The position numbers were made by a program, and so were the translations under genes. A DNA stretch of 30,246 nt from Hypsibius dujardini (taxonomy: Eukaryota > Tardigrada > Eutardigrada > Parachela > Hypsibiidae): contig LRSR01014093.1 of the NCBI GenBank assembly GCA_001579985.1, forward strand, positions 1 to 30,246, read 5' to 3'. Below the pieces are notes generated by a model, which worked only from the letters and a program-made list of their open reading frames with translations, had not been told where the DNA came from and made no database searches. Positions within the stretch are counted from its first letter, which is position 1; each line of letters starts with the position of its first letter. Shown one piece after another: positions 10,187 through 19,908 of this stretch.

Positions 10187-10439
10187 CTCCTATGTCGAGG
10201 TGATCCTACTGAAAGACGAACGAATCCTTGCCCGGCAGAAAAGCATTATCGAACGCCGCTCTCGGGATCCCTTATGGCAGCAAACCCTTAGCTTCGAAGA
10301 TCATCCCTCTCTTGACTACGCATCCCTGCAAGTGAATATCTGGGGCCAGTTTGGGCGGATGGAGAAAAAATTGTTCACGGGGGTGGCAATGATCTACCTG
10401 GACCAAATGGACTTGATTACAGTTGTCGTCGGTTGTTAG
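10187..10439 (+). CDS. C2B-type domain exon, RIM-like (partial)
   Basis: The exon starts after ttcgatctataag (acceptor ending at 10186) and encodes SYVEVILLKDERILARQK, RRSRDPLWQQTLSF and LQVNIWGQFGRMEKKLFTGV, ending LDQMDL. From family knowledge this is the second half of the RIM C2B domain (PYVKLYLL, DPLYQQ, VWGDYGRM, GVAQILLEELDL). The first half of a C2B and the terminal WYKL strand are not found nearby. The frame closes at TAG 10437-10439, or a weak donor could exist at 10431|gt. The entering phase (one base completing a codon) agrees with a possible donor at 2022 of the upstream C2A exon. It could therefore be a downstream exon of that gene, with the GGACT pair antisense in the intron, or a broken remnant. 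Confidence 0.65.
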
Positions 10440-10979
10440 AAACTGTTTCAAAAATGACAGATTTCATCTCAATCTAAGGTCGCTATAAAAAGACTAATCC
10501 TGTACTTGGTTTTCAGTGTAGTGTTGTAGGGGGGGGGGTAGGGGGGATTAGCCCTTGCACCCCGAAACGGTTCAGTTGTTGTTGTCTAAACTCAAAACGA
10601 ATTGGCCTTTGCCAATCAAGGACGTGTGGTACATATCTTGCTTCCCAAAAAAATCAAACGGGGGAAGCCATTTTGAGTGGCCATCAGAGGCTCGTTTAGG
10701 GTTCTTACAAGTCGGAACTAAGGTCCCTTGAGGGTAGGGCCTGGGGGTGGGCAAAGGGGCAAGATAATTTCTTTCAAGATTCGGCCCTTTGTCCTGTTTC
10801 CTCCCTGTAAGGACTCTAAACGAGCCTCTGTGTACCACAAATGGAAGATGTGGTTTGTTACCAATTTTCTTGGCGGAATCGTAAAGAAGACTTTATGAAA
10901 ACGCATAGGTGACTTTAAATAGAAGTAAGTAAGTTTGCTGGGAAGAGCGGAGTATTTCCTTGTAAGTCCTCTCGAAATA
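10440..10979. other. Spacer with G-rich run and small MITE
   Basis: Non-coding between the C2B-like exon and the receptor 1 stop codon. It contains a G-rich run at 10528-10546 (ten and six consecutive G) and the 146-bp TIR element at 10685-10830. Nothing else is recognised. Confidence 0.6.
10685..10830. mobile_element. 146-bp TIR element
   Basis: The left end CAGAGGCTCGTTTAGGGTTC (10685) pairs with the reverse complement of 10806-10830 (CAGAGGCTCGTTTAGAGTCC), 23 of 25 bases matching. Internal text GTCGGAACTAAGG...GGGCAAAGGGGCA is shared with a degraded relative at 25427-25560. No clear target duplication. It lies just downstream of receptor 1. Confidence 0.75.
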
Positions 10980-13141
10980 TCACATGGTCGTATTGCCAGT
11001 AGTTCCAGCCTCAAACGCCGCGACGACCTGTGCGGTGGTCTCACTCCGGCTGTACTGATCCAACATGAAGCAGCTGAACGTGAAGAGCAGCCCAACCGCC
11101 TACACGCGTCGTGGAAACATAAACCTCACTATTCATGACGTAAACCAGCGTAAACGACAATCCCCGAAGGATTGGTCCGACTTACATTAACGATCGTTCC
11201 ACGATTAACGTAACCAAACACCGGCAGATCCGGTACGGCCTTTCTGGTACCGAAGCAGCTTGATTTCAGAGCTGACAGCAGTCGAACGAGCTCATTCCGT
11301 TCGATGAAAGCAGCGACAGGGCGGTGGTGCAGTGCCAACGGTTGTGGTTTGCCACTGCGGAGGCTGGATGATCTTTGCATGCTTCGGGTGCAGGGTGAAC
11401 CGTTGATCAGGGACGATTTCAACATCTTCAGATTCTGCAGAGTTTCCTCATCCTGAACAAAACTAGTAGTAGTTTCTAGTAGACAATTATTTAGCGGAAT
11501 ACGGTAAAGATGACAACAATGTGCTTCAAGTTAATGCGATTTTGTTAAAGTAAGCCCACACACTCAACGAAAAATGTGTTCACATGTGTTAAATACAATT
11601 TTGGAACAAACGGGAGCCAACATTTAAATTTTTATTTTGTGAGTTATTTAAGGTCCAATTCGCGAACCAAATGAGGTTTCAAGTTGTCGACGTTAGACGG
11701 GACGGTTATTTACTGCAATAAAAAGACTAAAACCAAGACTGTTTAAATTTGAAATTACCTCATCGAACATTGCAATCAAGCCCCCAGCGACGCTCATACT
11801 GCTGACAATGTACAGGAGGATTGACACGGCATTGTGCAGGTACACGTAGGAGTCGGAGAAGAAGAGAAAGTCGCCCATCGTCGAAAACATCGCAATCATG
11901 TCTGAGAAGAGTATAAAGGTTAAAAAGCTTCCAATCTGTTGTTTGATCGTTCCGGCCAGGGTGATCGCCTCCTCCCGAGCATCCCAAGCCCTTTGAAGAT
12001 CGGTGTAGCTCAACTGCTGCAACGGATCACGTACAACTTTGCCAAGAATGATTTTACAGTACCCTCCGAGGCCCTCCGCAAAGTGATGCAAGTACCCAGC
12101 TAGGTAACCCGAACACAAAAGTCGCGTGGCCTCGGTAAAGTTGCGAACGATAAAGATCACCATTTGTTCTTTCGGTAAAGTCACGCTGGGCCATAAGACG
12201 GTGGTAAAGGGTGGTTCCTTGTCACTGTCTGAAAAGATTCGAAGGAGTCGAAAACACGCCATCAGGACGAGATATGTGGCAAAGGTCACCAGGACTCGTC
12301 CAAAAACCTATAAGAAAGTACCAGATAAAGAGGGTCCTTTGATTCAAATTATTATTCGATGTACAATCTAAAACAACTTTTCGTTTATTTTGCTGTGGAA
12401 TTATTTGGCTTTCATTTGGTTCATAAATGGTTCGATATTGCGATTATATTTCGTCTTCACTCATGCCCGTGATTATTCATGATTGAAGGGAGCAAATCAC
12501 TCAGGAAACCAGTCGACAGCAATTTTTTTTGCCACAAAAAAAGGTATCTTTTTCCAAAACCAACAAAAAATATTAAATACTGGCAATCATAAATTCTGTC
12601 GAGAACAAAATTTTGCACTGGAAGACTTAAACTTAAATCCATGAATAACAAATTTTTGTCAACTGGTGTTGTCAACTTCGACTGTTTGATGTCTCAACAT
12701 TTTCATCCTTTTTCCATTTCTTTGGTCACAAACCTTATTCCCTTTTTGTCGACGCTGTAAAATTTTCGTCTGCTCAATGGTCATTCTCGCGGTGGACACG
12801 ATCGAAACAATGACAAAGGATTTCCACCAAAACATCCCCAGAATGACCAGCGTGGTGAAGGCCTTAATACTGTACTGAGACAAGTTAACTGCGTAAGCGA
12901 TGTTGCCGTCAATCTCCATCGTCGCCAATTTCGTCACGGCGATCGTCACCTCGTAAAGCAACGAGAAGGCGCTGAAGGCCAAGAGGATGGCCACACGGAA
13001 GCCAGGATGACGAAAGGTCACTTTTGCTGTCGGGGATAAGAGCCCGAAACAGCTGAGAAGAGCCGTCACATAGTCACGTGATCTAGTCGACGTGTTGTGG
13101 GCATGCGATTGGGCCTTTCCCGTTATAATCCGAGCTGCCAT
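10980..13141 (-). CDS. Seven-TM gustatory-receptor-like protein 1
   Basis: Four exons on the minus strand: 13141-12734, 12307-11759, 11452-11186 and 11099-10980. All introns are phase 0 (donors gtttgt, gtaatt, gtaagt) and they give 447 aa. Hydrophobic segments in order: TM1 around AILLAFSAFSLLYEV; TM2 SIKAFTTLVILGMFWW; TM3 RVLVTFATYLVLMACF; TM4 around TRLLCSGYLAGYL; TM5 SFLTFILFSDMIAMF; TM6 AVSILLYIVSSMSVAGGLI; a long loop with SSCFGTRKAVP; and TM7 GLLFTFSCFMLDQY. TM7 and its preceding phase-0 intron resemble the insect chemoreceptor (Gr/Or) superfamily, where TM7 reads TYhhhhhQF. The expected role is a plasma-membrane ligand-gated cation channel, but this is inferred. Intron 1 lies before TM3, unlike receptors 2 and 3, where it follows TM3. 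It is divergently oriented to receptor 2, with about 2.5 kb between the start codons. Confidence 0.82.
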
Positions 13142-13429
13142 TTTTCAACGATGTGAACAGCTGGTGAGAAATGAGAAGGAAACGGAGGAGATAAGAAAAG
13201 CCCAAACAGGTGTTTCAATGTGTCAAATATTGCACACACACGTGCTTTAAGGGATTGTAGTATGTTAGCACTTGAACCACAACAGCCTGTACAGTGTTTG
13301 AAAAGATTAAGTTTGAGCTGTCACTTCTGGAATTTCTGTTAATATAAGGAGGAAGCCGGAAGCCACTTCACCTTTACCAGGAATGGTGAGTTTGTCTGGT
13401 TTGAGGACTTTTTGTTGAGTAGCGCGTCA

Positions 13430-14350
13430 TCATTGGTGACGCACGAACACCCGAACCTTGTACTTTGGGATGGACATACACGTACCGGGTTCGGGAATGC
13501 TTTTGAGACACATTTCGCCACGCCCACGCGCACAGAGTGTACACATTTAAGAATTAATGTTAACTCCAGCCTCTTAACTCCATCTATGGACTACAAAATG
13601 TGTGCGCATAGGTAGGTCCTAAAACTCGTCGCGGTCTTGCTCATGTAATATTTCGTGGACTCCCGTGGAAATTGTCCGTGGCCCAGCGCAGTAAGCAATA
13701 TTATTATTTATTCACGTGGAACTTCAACAAACCGCTCTTGCGCACCATACTTCCTCTTATTAAAACATGAGAAACAGCTGTTGGTAAGGCCTGATATTAG
13801 ACTCCCTCGAGCCGTTAACTCAACTCAATCACATTGTTGGTATTTTATGGACGGTCCAATCTCGATGACTCCTCAAATTTCATTCCCATTCATTTCATTC
13901 TAATTTTATTTTGTGACAGCAAAACACTTTAGAAGCAGAGTGATACCAAACTGGTTGCGAGCATGCAGCACACGGGGAAGCTATGTACTGCCAATTTTCC
14001 GTTTCGTTATTGTGGCGGGCTATCTAAAAGAGGTTTTGGTTTTCCGAAATGAATTATTTTTTTAATAGAAAATGATGGTGTGGCCTAGGTAATTATTGAG
14101 ACCGGGCCTGCCATTGGTTATTGTCTGTCATTTTCGTTGTGCAAATTAAATTTCATTTTTTGGCCTGTAGCGGATGCTCAAATGGACAGGCGTTGTAGCA
14201 AAAAAAACTGAGGCAGCTGGATCAGAAGTGACCGAGAAATGACGGTCCTAAGTTTGTCTCAAAAGCATTCCCGAACCCGGTAGATCTTTCCCATCCGTGC
14301 ATGGAGAGAGGATGTTGGGTGTGCTCTGCAAACACACTCGTGAGTCACCA
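13430..14350. repeat. Long-range inverted repeat (27-bp perfect core)
   Basis: 13483-13509 (starts TACCGGGTTCGGGAATGCTT) is the exact reverse complement of 14256-14282. Weaker inverted similarity extends outward (CCATCC, GTG[CA]GTCACCA) to about 13430 and 14350. The arms are 746 bp apart. The structure could be a degenerated TIR element or an inverted local duplication. No transposase lies between the arms. Confidence 0.65.
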
Positions 14351-14661
14351 TGTGTGTTAGAGTTTGGGCCTTTGGGGATCTGGGCTAAGCAGTCCACATT
14401 TCTCGTAGTTGGTTATGTGACTTCACCATTTATCAGAGACAGTGCGGCTGTCAATAAAATTTGTAAAAAAATTCTGGCAGAAAAGGGGTTTCATAAAAAT
14501 GTATCAGCAAGCAAGCGAAAAATTGAATCGTGTGTCTCAAAACCAAAACCTGATTGGTCTATTCGCATTTTTCAATTGGTGACAGCTTGGCTGCATTACC
14601 GCTGAGCCAAATACGATCAGCGAATTTTGGAAGTTCGAACTGGATGCTAAGCGGCTACAAA

Positions 14662-15095
14662 AGCGGCCCAAGCTCTACGGGAGCAGGCGAAGTCGGTGGC
14701 CTTGCATCATGACAGTGCTGCTGCGCGCACGGCGTTGATCACGGTCCGGTTCTTGCAAGACAATAACTACCAATTTATTCCTGCAGCGGATTGGCCCTCC
14801 AACTCCCCGGACTTGAGCCTGATGGATTATTTATTTTATGAGATTTTTAAGAGACGTTTGTGAAAACATAAGACCAAACATCTTGCTGGTTTAATGTGGG
14901 CAATGAGACGGGAGTGGTCAAAGATTAGTGTTGATTTGTGTGTTCGAACTCTTAAAACTTGGGAAAAACGAGTCCGTATGTTGGGCGAAAACCACGGCTT
15001 ACAGATAGAGCATTTTTTATAGATTTTGAATAGTGCAAGTGCTCAATAAATTGGTTTGACCGAATTGTTCCAACTTGCCTCGCTCAAGCTTCTGT
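14662..15095 (+). mobile_element. Mariner-family (DD37D, maT-like) transposase relic, C-terminal part (copy C)
   Basis: The frame from about 14662 reads ALREQAKSVALHHDSAAA, then ADWPSNSPDLSLMDYLFYEI. The catalytic Asp of HHD and that of LMD are separated by 37 residues, the spacing of the DD37D (maT) group. A stop (TGA) follows RRL, then the frame resumes with LAGLMWAMRREWSKISVDL and GENHGLQIEHFL and ends at TAG near 15022. The 3' TIR ends GCTCAAGCTTCTGT at 15095. The 5' half is missing or unrecognisable, so the copy is dead. Confidence 0.85.
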
Positions 15096-15597
15096 GTTAC
15101 CTCCCACTGTTAGCCTTTCCAAAAAAACTGGTGAAATAGTTGTATCAACGCATCAGTTCTAGTACGTGTACGCTTGATCAAAGAAGGGATGTTTTATCAA
15201 CACATGAAAACCGCCGTTAATGAGATTTATTTCGTTTTCAACTCGAAGTGCTAATCATTTAGTTTTCTGCAGGGCTTTTTAATGCGAACTACCATCACCG
15301 TCATTTACGATGCTTTATCTCTGCTCCCAATGAAACCAGTCAAGTTTGTTAAACTATCACGTCACCGCGGAGCCCGAGCGACCATAAAGTTTCAACCGCG
15401 CCTCCAGCTCGTATCGCTTTGTTGCCAACTCATCCCAAATGCATGAACTATACCCCCTTAAAAGTATTTGCTCTGCGTACACAGGGAATACACTTAAGGG
15501 AAGATGATGAATAATCCTATATACCAAAACAGTTGCCTATCAGTCATCCACCGAACTTCCTTTCACTTGACGATCAGTTTTCCATCTGGCCTTAAAC

Positions 15598-17606
15598 ATG
15601 GAGAGAGTTTTAACTTTTTCTGGCCTTCTCGTCACGGACAAGCAGCCCACCATCTTGCAACGCTACCGTGGACTCCTCATCATCACCCTTAGCATTCTGG
15701 GCTTCCTCTACGAATTCATAAACACCGTCAACAACGTGGCCTTCACGTCCAGCGCGCACAGCGGGACAATTTACCAGATTGCCGAAGCGGTCAACCTCTC
15801 CCAGTACCCCTTGAAGACCCTCACTACCATGTTGATCCTGGTGACCTTTTGGCGCAAGTCCCCCGCCATATTCCGCCTCACGGAGCAAACTAAAATGCTT
15901 CGGGAATTTTCGACGACACGTCCACGAACTGAAATTAAGGCAGCCATTTTCAGCAAAATTTCAGCGGCAGTGTTCCTCATCTTTTCTACCAATATTGCCA
16001 TCATCATCGGGTATCGCGTCATCCGGATCCGCAACTCGGAAGTGTACCCGGGAATGTGGGCCATCGCCGCGTTCCCCTGGCCGAAGCTGAACCTGATGCA
16101 GGTGCAGTGCAAACCTTGATGTATATTTAACCCGTCACTGCGGGAGAGTACAAGAAGTGTCCCGAACAATCGAGCACTGTCTCTGTTATTCATTCCTTTG
16201 TGAGTCCTGTGTCGAATGTTCTCGAACATTCAACGTGCACTCTATTTTGACAATATCGAAGTATATTAGCGAAAATCTTGGTGTTAATGGGCAGTTCACT
16301 TTTAGCTTAAAAAGCAGTTTAATAGAGATTACTGAACATTCCGGTTCGTTATATATTAATAATAGGTGATAATCTAGAGAGTAAACCACTCCCACTCCCT
16401 TACACACAGGAGCAGATGATCAACTTTTTCATGCGCAATCTCACGGAAACGACCCGGATTCTCTGTTCGGGTTATTTGGCCGGTTTGATCTACAAATTCC
16501 GGATGGGTTCAGCCAGCGACTGCCACCGACTGCTGTGCTCTCAATCTTCCGATGAAAAGCAGATGACGCAGTTTGCCGTTCAGCGCGCATGGAACAACAG
16601 GGAAGAGGCCCTCGAATTGGCGGGTCAAATTCAGCAGGAAATCGGCTGCCTCTTGGCGTTGATTTTGTTGGCGGATATTGTGGCGCTGAATTCGACGTTG
16701 AGTGACTTTTTGTTCGTCGCTGATTCGTGGGCGGTGCTGCGGAATTTCGCGGCCATTGCGCTGTACATTGTCAGTGTCGTCTGCATTACTGGCGGACTTA
16801 TTTCCCTCCTTGAAATGGTATAAAATAATTATAATGTCCGCCCACTTTAGCACAATTTCGTATTTATATTTTTTGTTCGGATATAAAAAGTTGTTGAAGA
16901 ATTTCTCAAGGAGAACAGCTGAACGCTAAAACGATTTAAGAAATGGTTGTGACAAAATTTGGCCCACATTTTTCGTCTATCCTTCGGGTCATGTTTCCGA
17001 TGCGATTTGTTAAGAGAAAACGGCGAAATTTCTTTAACCGATAGATGAGCCCCGTTTTCTAAAGATTAATTTAGTAACAGTTCTATACATCCGAAATTTG
17101 AAATTGTTAAACATTTCATTGCAGGATGACGCGACACTGGAGACGGTGAAAAACATCCAGTCATCAGTCGGCCGGATTACGGTTAGCAGCATGAAGAACC
17201 GAGACCCCACGCCGTTCCAGCGACATTGGCGGCTCACACCTGTCACCGAGCAACTCAGCGAGCGAGCCGACAAGCTCGAGCTCCTTCGTCTCCTTTCGAC
17301 CTTCAAATCTGGCTGCTTCGGGACGCGAAAAGCGGTACCAGCGCTTTACGTGTTTGGATACGTCTCCAGAGGGACGATTATCAATGTGAGTACCAACAGT
17401 TCCATCTCACTAAACACATCCCCACAGACAGTTTGTTTATTTAACAGGTAGCGGGGTTACTTCTCACATTTCTATGCTTCATGCTGGATCAATACCGAAG
17501 GCGGGACTCCGTTGGTGACTCACCCAGCGGCGCGTGTTGTCCGCCTCAAAACTGCACTTCACATGTTCGATGGGCAAATATTTCTACAACGGAATCTGCT
17601 GTCTAG
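15598..17606 (+). CDS. Seven-TM gustatory-receptor-like protein 2
   Basis: Exons 15598-16101 (168 codons), 16410-16817 (136), 17125-17385 (87) and 17448-17606 (52 aa plus stop) join in phase 0 throughout to give 443 aa. TM segments: TM1 residues 25-45, TM2 70-88, TM3 120-141, TM4 about 172-196, TM5 245-265, TM6 280-302, a ~75-residue loop, and TM7 about 381-405. Family marks within the cluster: AEAVNLSQYPLKTLTTM at TM2, FPWPKLNLMQ before intron 1, FFMRNLTETTRILCSGYLAG in TM4, RAWNNREEAL in the loop, SGCFGTRKAVP, and GLLLTFLCFMLDQY in TM7. The first Met is shared in position with the aligned paralogues. A polyadenylation signal AATAAA lies at 17633. The exon layout and TM7 pattern point to the insect-type chemoreceptor superfamily; ligand and expression site are unknown. 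This is the cleanest intact member of the cluster. Confidence 0.85.
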
Positions 17607-18164
17607 CTTACAAATTTGGTTGAGAGCAAGTCAATAAACCGAATGTTGTGTCCGATTGTGACTCATTTTACCAGCTACGTCACAGGCAACGCGATGTCTA
17701 TAAAAGTGCGTACCGTTGCAAGATTGCTAAACCAGTTTTCGCAGTGCGGATCGCAGATTTGACTGAACAAAGTGTTCCGGTTTTTTTCACTTTGACATTC
17801 ACGTAAAAAAAATAACTTCCGTCTATTCATCATTATACAAATGTTGATTACAAAAGGACGACATGTTTTGTAAGGCAAAGTTTAGACGACACACACAAAC
17901 TACTGCTCGCTCTGTTCTCTGCAGGGCGTGGATGAATCGAGAGGTGATTTTGACAATCACGCACGGATGGGCTTGTATGATTGTGCACAAAAAAAGTGCG
18001 ATATAAGCGGAATATAACTGTGCATGTAAATTTGTAGATGCTTCAAAGGTAAAGAACGGACACATATCTCGAGATCATTCAAGGAAATCGACTTGCCTCG
18101 TGCGGGTTCTTTTCGGTCTCTAAATCACATCTAAATCACATCTAAATCACTTCAGACGCACAAA
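17607..18164. other. Spacer between receptor 2 and the Kazal gene
   Basis: It contains the receptor 2 polyadenylation signal (17633-17638) and, just before the Kazal start codon, about 2.7 copies of the 11-mer TAAATCACATC (18121-18150), probably in its 5' UTR. No coding exon is recognised. Confidence 0.6.
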
Positions 18165-19908
18165 ATGACTGTTGGTCTTGTGTTCACGGCCTTTCTAGGC
18201 TTGCTGTGCTTAGGTAAGAAATTCAATTTCATTTTTAATTCTATCGCAATCTTAATTTTAATAAAGAATCTTATGCGCAAAATGAGTGTGGTAATGGATT
18301 TAATTTCGCACAAATTACAATTACAAAACTTTGCTTTTACCGATGGTAAATGCAAAAGTGCCCCCGCACTTTTAGAAGGTTAGGGGGATTTAATAACATG
18401 TACAGTGTTTGTCCGATCATCGCTCGTTAAGTCGATTCAGAAACATGTTTCAGTTATTACGCAATCGACATGGAACGACTACGAATATTATATGAAACTC
18501 GTGCTGTGCGCGCTTGCACTCGTACCAATTATTTTTGTTCTTGGAAAACGACAGGAATAGCTACGGCACAACAACAAGTTGGAGCAGTGCAGCCGAGTCC
18601 GCCCAATTGTGTCTGTCCCAGCCCGGCAAATCCGATCCCTGGCTTCCCCTCCGCCAACGGTCAAATCAACGGACCAAATGGCGTTCCAATTACCTCTCCC
18701 GCAATTCCAATCAATCCTATTGCTCCACAAAAGCCAGTGAAGCCGCTTTGTGGCAGCAACGGGATTGTCTACAACACAATGTGCGACTTTGTCAATGCAC
18801 AGTTCTTTGATCAAAGTAAGCTGCGCCTGGACTGATCGGATGCCGAAAAGAAAAACGTTTATAAGAATATTCAGGAAAAATCTTCTTTTAAACAATAAAT
18901 TAACATTTAATCAATATCAAAGTGTCATTATTATTAAAATTGTACTATTATTATCGACAATTTATTATTATTATTAACAATAATAAAAATTTAGTTTTAA
19001 ACAAAACATTAATAAAGGAAAAAAATTACTAAAAAATGATGCACATGAAGCATTTTATTTTAGGCCTCGGCCTTCGTCCGTGCCCTAAGCCGAACCAAAA
19101 GCCGGTTCTATGCTGTCTGACCTCGGGAGTGACTCGTAACTCGACTAGTATGGGCGCCATGCAGCAGTTCTTGCTGGACAATCCCAGTAAGTGTACAAAT
19201 ACAAGAGATACGGGCCTACATGAAAACGAAGAAAAAACCGAAAAAACCCGATAAACCGAAAACGAGAAAATACGAAAATCCAATTTAACGAAAAGTGAAA
19301 ATATGGAAAACTAAACACTTCAAAATGAAAAAATCAATCTCCTTCTGGGTATTCGAAATAAAATTGTGTTGACAGTTTTTTTTATCGTTCGATAAGCGTG
19401 TCTTCCCCAAAACATTGTGCGTTTTTCACATCGGTTTTCCTTGTTTGCCCACTTGTTTTAGCCGATTCGGGGTGAAGTTGAGCCTCAGCGTGCGGGAGCA
19501 GAAAGTGTAAAACAACGAAAGGGAAGGCATGGGCAGAGCAGTGCCCTTCCCTAATCTTACAGAAGGCATACATACTCGTACATACGAACATATAAGTGCA
19601 ATAAAACACACGTTTTAACTTCTATGCTTTTTCGTATTTAGTAATATCAGTTTTCGTATTTAATTTTTGTAATTTCTATTTTTTCTGTGATTTCACTTTT
19701 TCGTTAAATTGGATGTTCGTAGTTTTTCCGTTTTTGTTTTTTTGTTTTTTTGTGTGTGTGTGTGGTAGTTTTCATGTAGGCCCAGATATTTTCTTTAAAT
19801 GCCCGTTTTGCAAGATGTTCTCTATCTGCAGCTGCTGCCGTCCGCTGCCACGGTCCGTGCCCGTGCAACCTCCAGTGCCCAGGCTGGAAAAAGCAGAGGA
19901 AAGGATAA
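18165..19908 (+). CDS. Secreted Kazal-type serine protease inhibitor-like protein
   Basis: Exons 18165-18213, 18555-18815, 19064-19186 and 19832-19908 give 169 aa; all three introns are phase 1 (donors gtaag, gtaag, gtaag). Exon 1 plus the start of exon 2 encode a signal peptide (MTVGLVFTAFLGLLCLGIAT) with probable cleavage after residue 21 (ATA|QQQ). A Pro-rich linker follows, then a Kazal signature LCGSNGIVYNTMCDFVNAQ (residues 81-99) with the C-x7-Y-x3-C-type spacing. Exon 3 encodes a weaker version that has lost the Tyr and the following Cys (KPVLCCLTSGVTRNST). Exon 4 supplies the closing VRCHGPCPC with a basic tail KKQRKG. Because exons 2, 3 and 4 are phase-compatible, skipping exon 3 would give one canonical Kazal domain. 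Extracellular protease inhibition is inferred from the fold. Intron 3 holds a TIR element. Confidence 0.72.
19211..19784. mobile_element. 574-bp TIR element in Kazal intron 3
   Basis: The left end GGGCCTACATGAAAACGAAG (from 19212) matches the reverse complement of the right end (GGGCCTACATGAAAACTACC). A second inverted block, CCAATTTAACGAAAAGTGAA (about 19280) against TTCACTTTTTCGTTAAATTGG (about 19691), shows long A-rich/T-rich arms of at least 100 bp. A possible GATA target duplication lies at 19207-19210 and 19785-19788. No transposase frame is seen in the interior. Confidence 0.82.

Larger units (their letters stand above)
13142..15597. other. Spacer between divergent receptors 1 and 2
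   Basis: This is the shared upstream region of the two receptor genes, with no host gene recognised. It holds a long imperfect inverted repeat (13430-14350) and a mariner relic (14662-15095). 15100-15597 shows no recognisable element. Confidence 0.6.
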
